From contig DLYJ01000233.1 of the NCBI GenBank assembly GCA_003447785.1, positions 1 through 19,841 on the forward strand: DNA of 19,841 nucleotides, given 5' to 3'. Shown here piece after piece: positions 14,317-19,841 of this stretch; within the stretch, counting starts at the first letter, position 1; each line of letters begins with the position of its first letter. Under the pieces are notes generated by a model, which searched no databases, was not told where the DNA came from, and saw only the letters and a program-made list of their open reading frames with translations. The DNA comes from Treponema sp. (GTDB taxonomy: Bacteria; Spirochaetota; Spirochaetia; Treponematales; Treponemataceae). Position numbers and translations under genes: made by a program.

Positions 14317-15174
14317 TTAAATTGCCATTGTAATGATGCTGCCCTTTTCAGGGTAGGCAAGTTCGGTGTAACCGGCTTCCCTTACTTTTTTGAGGGCAAG
14401 TTCAAAGGCATAATCCAGATTTTTTGAATCGTGGGCGTCGCTGTTTATCATGACAGGGACGCCTTCTTCGTATAAGAGGCTCAAAAAGTAATCAGACGGG
14501 TAGATGCAGTCGTAGCCGCGGGAAAGGGCTCCGGTGTTTACTTCTGCAATGACGCCCGCTTTTTTGATTGCCCGGGCCGTGAGTTTTACCTGCTCTTTGT
14601 ACCAGCTTTCGTTCTCGTCAAAAAAGTGAATTTTACCGTTAAACTTTCTGATTAAATCCGCGTGTCCGATAATCGAAAAATTGCATTCATCAAGCATCTG
14701 CCGTTCACATTCAAAATAGTGGCAGATTAATTTCTTTGCATCGTCCCCGTATATCCGCTTTAAGCCGTCCATTAAAATGGCCGGGGAGGCGTCGACTGCC
14801 AGAACCTTGTCCAGTTCCTTTTCGCCGTTGTACAGAAAATGAACGGAGCCGATTAAAAAGTCCGGATTGAATTTTCTGTAGGCAAAAAAGTCAGGGCGGC
14901 AGAAGTTCTGGATGTAGTCTGCTTCAAAGCCGAGCCTTATATCAAGCTGCGAATTGTATTTCATTTTGAGAAATTCAATATTCATGCAGTAATTGTCAAA
15001 GTCGGCGGTTTTCATATTGAATTCTAAATCGTTTGGGTAAACGGAATGGCTTGAAAAACCAAGTATTTTGATTCCCTTTTCAATTGCGGAAAGAACGTTT
15101 TCTTCGAGGGTGCTTTTTCCATCGCAGAAAATTGAATGTGTATGAAAATTGGTTTTTATATATGGAAAAGCCAT
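14317..15174 (-). CDS. PHP-family phosphatase (histidinol-phosphatase type)
   Basis: A 285-residue cytoplasmic metal-dependent phosphoesterase of the PHP superfamily, closest by eye to HisK-type histidinol phosphatases, which remove phosphate from L-histidinol phosphate. Metal-binding motifs are in order: FHTHSIFCDGKST with His11, His13 and Asp18; SSHS with His43; a glutamate near FEADYI; IGSVH and IGHADL in the middle; and MINSDAHD near the end. All look intact. Other histidine-biosynthesis genes are absent here. The gene is last in the signalling operon, and its ATG overlaps the TAA of the kinase gene by one base (TAATG), so translation is coupled. The substrate could be histidinol phosphate or another small phosphate ester. 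Confidence 0.85.
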   Translation of the reverse strand: MAFPYIKTNFHTHSIFCDGKSTLEENVLSAIEKGIKILGFSSHSVYPNDLEFNMKTADFDNYCMNIEFLKMKYNSQLDIRLGFEADYIQNFCRPDFFAYRKFNPDFLIGSVHFLYNGEKELDKVLAVDASPAILMDGLKRIYGDDAKKLICHYFECERQMLDECNFSIIGHADLIRKFNGKIHFFDENESWYKEQVKLTARAIKKAGVIAEVNTGALSRGYDCIYPSDYFLSLLYEEGVPVMINSDAHDSKNLDYAFELALKKVREAGYTELAYPEKGSIITMAI

Positions 15175-17144
15175 TATTTTTTCTCCAGGTAATCTTTGGA
15201 AAGGGATTTAAATACTTCGTATTCGTGTTCAAATTCGTTCAGGTCAAAGTTGCATGAAGCGATGTCTTCTGCCTTTGCCGACTGGTTCAAGCGGTTTGCG
15301 TACTCGGCAAGTTTTGTGGCACTGATGGTTCCTGCGCTGCCGCACAGAGAGTGGCTTGCCCCGCGGATTTCCGTAAAGTTGCAGGTTCCGATGGCATTTT
15401 TTGCCTCTGCAATAATCTTGTCTGTCTGTTCAATAAATGAATTGATGATGCTTTCTGCAAGGGCCATATCGCCTGCAACGGTTTCTGTAAAACTCTGCTT
15501 GTCCCAGGCGCTTTCCTTGTTGATTTCTACGTTTATATTTGTGATTGAAGCAAGGCTTGCCGTTTCCATAACCGTGCTCCATTTTTCAAGAATGTTTTTG
15601 ATTGTATCGCTTTTAAATGGTTTTACGATAATGTCGTTGATTCCTGAATTGATGTATGAATCAAAGTCAGTTGAATCATTGTTTGCGGTACAGGCGATGA
15701 TAATTCCATTGTAGCCGTCCTTTCTGAGTTCAACAGTGGCTTCTATACCGTTCATTACCGGCATCTGGATATCCATGAAGATTAAATCGATGTCCTTGTT
15801 TTCGCGGACGGCCTGGACTGCCTGCTGACCGTCTTCTGCAAGGTAAACGTCGGCGCCTGTCTTTTTGACAAAGGTTTCCAGGAGTTTGCGGTTAACCGGA
15901 TGGTCTTCTGCAACGAGGATTTTAAGGTCTGCGGCAACTGCCTGTTCCGGGCGTGAACGGGCCATAACTTCTTCGTCGTCTGCAAGTTCAAGCTCTTCAA
16001 GTTCTTCGCTCTGGTTACGGAGTTCGCCCTCAAGAAGCTCGGTGATTTTATGCTTTTTGAACGGCTTGTAGAGGTAACCGTCAAACCAGTTGAGCATTTT
16101 CATCTTTGCTTCGGCGCGCATTTGGCCTTCCGGAACCAGAAGGTAAAGCGTGAGTGTCTTTCTTAGTTCAGGATTATTTTTGATTTCGCTGGCCAGATGC
16201 CAGCCGTCCATAATCGGCATAATCATGTCGATAAAAACCAGGGAGAAGGGGGTACCGCTTTTCTGGGCATCCAGCAAAAGTTCCATGGCAAGTTCAGGTG
16301 AATCGATGGAAGTGATTTTTGTAATTCCCGCGTCGTTCAAAAGGGTTGTCAGACTCTGGGAAGCAAGACGGCTGTCGTCTACGATTAAAATCTTTCTGTC
16401 GTCGTAGTAGGTCGGTGCCATGGGAGCATCAAGAATATCCATTGCGCTTTTGTGGGGGATTGTAAACCAGAAACTTGCACCGCCTTCAGGATTGTTGTCT
16501 ACGCCGATTTTTCCCTTCATCAGGCCCACAAGGTTTTTACAGATTGAAAGTCCGAGCCCTGTTCCGCCGAATTTGCGGTAGGTCGAAATATCTGCCTGGT
16601 AATAATCTGTAAAGAGTTTTTTCTTTGTGTCGTCAGAAATGCCGATTCCGGTGTCTGTGATGCGGAACTTAATCATTTCTTTGTCTTTTTTTAATTCAAC
16701 ATGAATATAGCCTGTGTTTGTAAATTTAACGGCGTTTTTTAAAAGATTAAGGATAATCTGCTGAACTCGTACCGGGTCGCCCATTACAAGCGGCGTAATC
16801 GAACTGTCGATGTCCGTGATGATTTCCAGGCCGCGGTTAAAGGCTTCGATACTGATAAGGTCTACAACCTGTTCGGTAAGTTCGCAGATGTTGAACGGAA
16901 CGGATTCCAGCTGAAAGTTATTGGAACGGATTTTGGAAAAGTCCAGGATATTGTTGGCAAGGTCAAGGAGAACATCTGCACTGAACTGAATCTGGCGGAT
17001 GTATTCGCGCTGCTCGCTGTCCATGTTTGTGTCCTGGAGCAGTTCGATTGTTCCGATTATGGTCTGAATCGGAGTCCGGATTTCGTGAAGGGTACTAGCA
17101 AGGTATCGGCTTGCTTCGTCAAGAACTCCCTTAGATTTTGCCAT
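15174..17144 (-). CDS. Hybrid histidine kinase without sensor: HisKA-HATPase-REC-REC-Hpt
   Basis: A 656-residue soluble hybrid kinase. The HisKA H-box (LHEIRTP, His20) is at the very N-terminus, with no transmembrane, PAS or other sensing part. The catalytic domain shows NLLKNAVKF with Asn137, DTGIGIS at 164-170 and GGTGLGL at 193-199. REC1 (about 250-370) has VDD at 255-257, phosphoacceptor Asp306 and Lys360, with an unusual LLVPEG where the Thr/Ser switch is normally found. An acidic linker (EELEELELADDEE) precedes REC2 (about 407-525) with Asp458 (FMDIQMP), the switch Thr486 and Lys508. A C-terminal Hpt domain carries His598 (SHSLCGSAG). All relay residues are present. Its start lies 14 bases inside the upstream REC gene, so that protein is a likely source of its input. 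Confidence 0.94.
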   Translation of the reverse strand: MAKSKGVLDEASRYLASTLHEIRTPIQTIIGTIELLQDTNMDSEQREYIRQIQFSADVLLDLANNILDFSKIRSNNFQLESVPFNICELTEQVVDLISIEAFNRGLEIITDIDSSITPLVMGDPVRVQQIILNLLKNAVKFTNTGYIHVELKKDKEMIKFRITDTGIGISDDTKKKLFTDYYQADISTYRKFGGTGLGLSICKNLVGLMKGKIGVDNNPEGGASFWFTIPHKSAMDILDAPMAPTYYDDRKILIVDDSRLASQSLTTLLNDAGITKITSIDSPELAMELLLDAQKSGTPFSLVFIDMIMPIMDGWHLASEIKNNPELRKTLTLYLLVPEGQMRAEAKMKMLNWFDGYLYKPFKKHKITELLEGELRNQSEELEELELADDEEVMARSRPEQAVAADLKILVAEDHPVNRKLLETFVKKTGADVYLAEDGQQAVQAVRENKDIDLIFMDIQMPVMNGIEATVELRKDGYNGIIIACTANNDSTDFDSYINSGINDIIVKPFKSDTIKNILEKWSTVMETASLASITNINVEINKESAWDKQSFTETVAGDMALAESIINSFIEQTDKIIAEAKNAIGTCNFTEIRGASHSLCGSAGTISATKLAEYANRLNQSAKAEDIASCNFDLNEFEHEYEVFKSLSKDYLEKK

Positions 17145-18393
17145 TTAGTATTTCCAGAGCCTTCTGAATAATGACTTCGCCTTTCTGCGGTTTAACAAGG
17201 TAGGTCTTTGCTCCAAGGCTTAAGGACTGAATTATTGCCTCCCGTTGAGCCGCCTGCGAATAAACAATGATAGGAACTGAGTTATTGCGGTCGTGCAGAA
17301 TTTTTAATATGTCGAATCCTGAAATTCCAGGCATAAATACATCGAGAATTACAAGATTGTATGTATTTGAATTGAATTTCTGAAGGAACTCAGAGCCGCT
17401 TGCAAACAAATCGCACTGGGCCTTAATTGCACCGAATGTTGCCTGCATAACCTGACGCACTACTGCATCATCATCTACAATGGCAATCTTGAGCGGTATC
17501 TGGCCTGGCGCCATTGCATTCATTTCGCCGCCATCACCGGCAGTTCCTGAGTCTGAGTAGAAACGCATTTCTACCGAGCCGTCATTTGAGTCGTTTGTAG
17601 AAGTCAGAATCTGGTCGGAGATAAGTTCCTGAATGCTTGAAGTAGGACCTGCTTCTACCACATCGTTGAGAACCTGTGAAAGGTTTGTAACAACTTCGAT
17701 TCCGTGGTATTCGGGATGACCTTCGATGAGTTCTTTTGTAAAAGAATCCAGCGAAAGAACCTTTACGTTTTTGCGGTCGATTCTCTTGTCGGCAAGCACG
17801 TTGTCAAAAAGATGTTCGAGGTTTGCACCGTCAACAAAACTCAGCGACAGACCTGTCATCATGATGATAACCTTTGGATTATCAAGACGGTGATTGTCCA
17901 TAAACTCGGTGAGTTTGTATTTGAGCAGGGACATTTTTTCGCGGTTCATGCCCTGGGCAATTTCGATAAAGATGATGTTTTTGTTAAGGTGAATTTCCAG
18001 AACACACGGGGTAGTGTCCATGGAGAAAGACAATTTGAGGATACGGCCGATGGATTCAAAAAACAGATCGAATTTGATTGGCTTTGTAAAATATTTGATT
18101 ACGCCGTACTGGGTTAATGAAGCAACTTTTTCCTTTGATACCTCAGGACCGGAGATAATGATAGGAATATGAACAGCGTTCGGATCAAGACGTTTTTTAT
18201 CCAGAAAGTCCATCATATCGTCGACAGAATTTTCAATATCGAGGATAAGCAGGTCAGGCAACTGGGATATAAGTTTTGTAAATGCGTCGCGATGTCCTTG
18301 CGCCGTTTCTACAGAGACGTTTTCGGCTGCAAGTTTTTCTTTAAGAAACTCACGGAACATCGGAGATGCATCTATGATAAGAACTTGCTTCAT
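17131..18393 (-). CDS. REC / STAS-like / REC signalling protein
   Basis: A 420-residue cytoplasmic protein with three parts. REC1 (1-120) has phosphoacceptor Asp52 (LLILDIENS) and Lys104 (TKP) but only one acidic residue, Asp8, at the metal site. The middle domain (about 128-245) looks STAS-like: a beta strand, a helix and then VIIMMTGLSLSFVDGAN, where the DSSG phosphoserine loop of SpoIIAA-type proteins is replaced by DGAN. A polar linker rich in Ser, Asp and Gly follows at about 250-300, then REC2 with DDD at 307-309, Asp351 (VILDVFMP), Ser379 and Lys401. There is no HTH or enzyme output domain. It is the first gene of the operon, with a leaderless-type promoter, and overlaps the kinase gene by 14 bases. 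The STAS call is by eye. Confidence 0.85.
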   Translation of the reverse strand: MKQVLIIDASPMFREFLKEKLAAENVSVETAQGHRDAFTKLISQLPDLLILDIENSVDDMMDFLDKKRLDPNAVHIPIIISGPEVSKEKVASLTQYGVIKYFTKPIKFDLFFESIGRILKLSFSMDTTPCVLEIHLNKNIIFIEIAQGMNREKMSLLKYKLTEFMDNHRLDNPKVIIMMTGLSLSFVDGANLEHLFDNVLADKRIDRKNVKVLSLDSFTKELIEGHPEYHGIEVVTNLSQVLNDVVEAGPTSSIQELISDQILTSTNDSNDGSVEMRFYSDSGTAGDGGEMNAMAPGQIPLKIAIVDDDAVVRQVMQATFGAIKAQCDLFASGSEFLQKFNSNTYNLVILDVFMPGISGFDILKILHDRNNSVPIIVYSQAAQREAIIQSLSLGAKTYLVKPQKGEVIIQKALEILNGKI

Positions 18394-18401
18394 AATAATA
18401 T

Positions 18402-18430
18402 ATTGTAGTTTAATAACGATGATTTTTCAA
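18402..18430 (-). promoter_or_regulatory. Promoter of the signalling operon, leaderless geometry
   Basis: On the minus strand TTGAAA (18425-18430), a 17-base spacer and TACAAT (18402-18407) are followed by 8 AT-only bases and then the ATG at 18391-18393. Those 8 bases hold no Shine-Dalgarno sequence, so the message should begin at or next to the start codon. The -35 abuts the -35 region of the divergent DJ-1 gene. Confidence 0.72.
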
Positions 18431-18451
18431 TGACCAATTTATTGCAGATTG

Positions 18452-18460
18452 TGCTATAAT
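18452..18460 (+). promoter_or_regulatory. Extended -10 promoter of the DJ-1 family gene
   Basis: TGC directly precedes a perfect TATAAT (18455-18460), an extended -10 element. The -35 is poor (ATGACC at 18430-18435 with a 19-base spacer). Transcription would begin near 18467. Confidence 0.6.
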
Positions 18461-18477
18461 ATAAGCGTGTATAAGGA

Positions 18478-18497
18478 CCGCTGATGCGGCTTTTTTT
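18478..18497 (+). other. Small hairpin plus T-run in the DJ-1 gene leader
   Basis: CCGC (18478-18481), loop TGAT and GCGG (18486-18489) form a 4-base GC stem followed by C and seven T. It lies 10-30 bases after the predicted start and just before the ribosome site GGGAG (18500-18504). It resembles a very short terminator, but a 4-base stem this near the start is more likely a 5' stabiliser or chance. Confidence 0.3.
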
Positions 18498-18511
18498 ATG
18501 GGAGATGTTTT

Positions 18512-19135
18512 ATGAATGTAGCAGTTTTTCTTGCGCCGGGCTTTGAAGAAATCGAAGCGCTGACAGTTGTGGATTATCTTCGCCGTGCAAATCAAAATAC
18601 AGTTGTGGTTGCTGTTCCCACGGACGGTCACAGTGACTGCGAACCTGTGGTTGAAGGCGCACATCAGATAAAGGTTGTAGCCGATATCAGCCTTAAAAAT
18701 TATATCGAAAAACTGAACGGTGCCGAACCTGACGCAATTTTCTTTCCGGGCGGATCCAACGGGGCAAAAAATCTTTCGGACAATCAGTTTTTGTTCCAGC
18801 TGGCAACAAAAATGGAACGCAAGGGTAAAATTGTAAGTGCAATTTGTGCAGCGCCGGCAGTTGTCCTTGCCCATACAGGAATTCTCTCCGGACGAAAGTG
18901 GACAGGCTATCCGGGTCTTGAAAAGGAACTTGATAAAATCTGTGGAAGTGCAGTTGCGGTAGACGAGCTGATGGAAAATTCAACTTATATTCCCAACGTG
19001 CCCTTTGTACTTGATAACAACGTTTTGACAGGACGGGGACCGGGCACGACAGAACAGTTTGCAATGAAACTTGTTGAACTTACTGCAGGAAGCGAAGTTG
19101 CAGAACAGATAAAAAAAGGCAGTTTACAAAGGTGA
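18512..19135 (+). CDS. DJ-1/PfpI family protein
   Basis: A 207-residue cytoplasmic protein of the DJ-1/PfpI superfamily; bacterial members include YajL and ThiJ-annotated proteins. The family nucleophile is Cys112 in SAICAAPAVVLA, and the partner glutamate is Glu15 in GFEEIEA. FFPGGSNGA at 77-85 is the conserved glycine loop, and TGRGPGTT at 173-180 is the usual C-terminal motif. Length and motifs place it in the DJ-1/YajL branch, with proposed roles in protection against oxidative or carbonyl stress that remain debated. The ATG follows GGGAG with 7 bases between. It has its own extended -10 promoter and is divergent from the signalling operon. Confidence 0.93.
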   Translation: MNVAVFLAPGFEEIEALTVVDYLRRANQNTVVVAVPTDGHSDCEPVVEGAHQIKVVADISLKNYIEKLNGAEPDAIFFPGGSNGAKNLSDNQFLFQLATKMERKGKIVSAICAAPAVVLAHTGILSGRKWTGYPGLEKELDKICGSAVAVDELMENSTYIPNVPFVLDNNVLTGRGPGTTEQFAMKLVELTAGSEVAEQIKKGSLQR

Positions 19136-19188
19136 TTAAATTATGCGCCCTGAGACTCGCCGTCATCTGTCAAAAATTCACTGCTTTG

Positions 19189-19197
19189 TGGTAGTAT
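19189..19197 (+). promoter_or_regulatory. Candidate leaderless promoter of the PBP1-type gene
   Basis: TGG precedes TAGTAT (19192-19197) as an extended -10, with CTGTCA at 19167-19172 as a weak -35 (spacing 19). Only 6 bases separate the -10 from the ATG at 19204, and no ribosome site is visible. This is weaker than the two other leaderless promoters. Confidence 0.4.
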
Positions 19198-19203
19198 TAT
19201 GTT

Positions 19204-19841
19204 ATGGCTTTAAAACTATCACAGAGAAAACAGCTTTTAACGGAAAGAAAGAATGCGGGTCAGCGCATTACAATCGGCTTTACGGGCATTGCAGACCTCC
19301 GTCACTTTATCGGCCTTGAATATATCAAGGGCATGATGAAGGCAGCTTCCGACTATGACATTAACTTTATCAATATGGGAGCTGCAGTCAAATATTCACT
19401 TTTTGATGATCTGAACTTTATTTCCCACTACAGCAAAAACTTTAAATTCATGAAGGCGCCCTTTCTTGACGGTATTGTAACCTGGGCCGCCTCTCTTTCT
19501 GAATTTATGGATCACCTTTCAATCGAAGAACTTTTTGGCGCTCTCAGCCCGCTGCCTATGGTAGATATCGGTCACATGGATATTCCGGGGGCTACGATGC
19601 TCAAAATTGACAGCAGTTCTTCCATAAAAATTATCATGGACCATCTTATAAATGTTCATCACTATAAAAAATTTGCCTTTGTGGGAACAAATGTATCAGA
19701 ACCGCAAATCCGGCGCCGGCTTAATTTTGAACATGAACTTGCCAGAAACAATCTTCCTCTGATTGACGGCGCGGTAGTCATGATGGACAAAAAAATGGAA
19801 GCAAAGAATATTGATGCTGCCTTTGAACAGTTGAATTCAAC
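19204..19841 (+). CDS. PBP1/LacI-type ligand-binding protein, N-terminal part, cut by window end
   Basis: The reading frame is open from the ATG to the window edge, 212 residues. A short basic N-terminus (ALKLSQRKQLLTERKNAGQ) leads into a periplasmic-binding-protein-like fold: ITIGFTGIADLRHFIGLEYIKGMM for the first strand and helix, FLDGIVTW, LPMVDIGHMDIPGATMLKIDSSSS, and YKKFAFVGTN with RRRLNFEHELARN, as in LacI-type ligand domains. There is no signal peptide and no N-terminal helix-turn-helix, so it is not a classical LacI repressor. Spirochaetes have many proteins with this kind of domain joined to a C-terminal output such as GGDEF or AraC-type HTH; the output here lies outside the window. 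It starts 68 bases after the DJ-1 gene. Confidence 0.75.
   Translation, partial: MALKLSQRKQLLTERKNAGQRITIGFTGIADLRHFIGLEYIKGMMKAASDYDINFINMGAAVKYSLFDDLNFISHYSKNFKFMKAPFLDGIVTWAASLSEFMDHLSIEELFGALSPLPMVDIGHMDIPGATMLKIDSSSSIKIIMDHLINVHHYKKFAFVGTNVSEPQIRRRLNFEHELARNNLPLIDGAVVMMDKKMEAKNIDAAFEQLNS

Noticed and set aside
18410..18874. Minus-strand open frame of 154 codons
   Set aside because: It lies mostly antisense to the DJ-1 gene, whose catalytic motifs are intact, and covers its promoter; Cys-rich shadow composition.
1..19841. CRISPR array, tRNA, rRNA, IS element, attachment site
   Set aside because: No spaced direct repeats, cloverleaf-type sequence, transposase or integrase motif was seen on either strand.

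Overview
The window looks like ordinary chromosome of a host-associated, fermentative spirochaete, most likely a Treponema. The basis is the gene set (GTP-type PEP carboxykinase, a moxR-DUF58-bat operon, sensorless phosphorelay proteins, PBP1-type sensor proteins) together with moderate GC and AT-rich intergenic regions. This assignment is inferred from gene content and was not tested by a search. There is no sign of phage, insertion sequences, CRISPR, tRNA or rRNA. Gene density is very high, and no stretch longer than 300 bases lacks a gene.

Layout. (1) 1-719, minus: N-terminal part of GTP-dependent PEP carboxykinase (pckG), cut by the window edge. (2) 893-2275, plus: an ArsB/NhaD/SLC13-type ion transporter, divergent from pckG. 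(3) 5298-2272, minus: a three-gene unit of PLP aminotransferase, solute-binding lipoprotein and small conserved hypothetical protein. Its last stop codon overlaps the transporter stop. (4) 5397-12923, plus: a tightly coupled Bat-type operon of moxR, a DUF58 protein, a membrane protein, batA, a batB-batC fusion, batD with an SH3-like tail, and an Smr-domain gene. (5) 13038-13604, plus: a membrane-anchored J-domain protein. (6) 13645-13866 minus infA and 13960-14316 plus dksA-like gene, divergent with promoters whose -10 boxes almost touch. (7) 18393-14317, minus: a coupled signalling operon of REC/STAS-like/REC protein, sensorless hybrid histidine kinase (HisKA-HATPase-REC-REC-Hpt) and PHP phosphatase. 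(8) 18512-19135, plus: DJ-1/PfpI family protein. (9) 19204-window end, plus: PBP1/LacI-type ligand-binding protein without an N-terminal HTH, cut by the window edge.

How they work together. The largest module is the Bat operon. The MoxR ATPase probably acts as a chaperone for VWA-domain proteins (DUF58 protein, BatA, BatB) that form an envelope complex with TPR, BatD and SH3 parts; family literature links such operons to aerotolerance or envelope stress. The 7-kb block is translated as a chain: most genes overlap or nearly touch, and one starts with TTG inside a TTGA overlap. The second module is a cytoplasmic phosphorelay.

The most interesting observations are: three genes with a promoter placed so close to the ATG that their mRNAs should be leaderless (5298, 18393, 19204); the BatB-BatC fusion that keeps an internal lipobox-like relic; a palindrome lying on the moxR promoter; the nearly overlapping infA/dksA promoters; and the REC/STAS-like/REC protein feeding a sensorless kinase whose gene is coupled to a PHP phosphatase gene. 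I did not find a convincing wholly new system. The Bat and phosphorelay variants are the closest to one.
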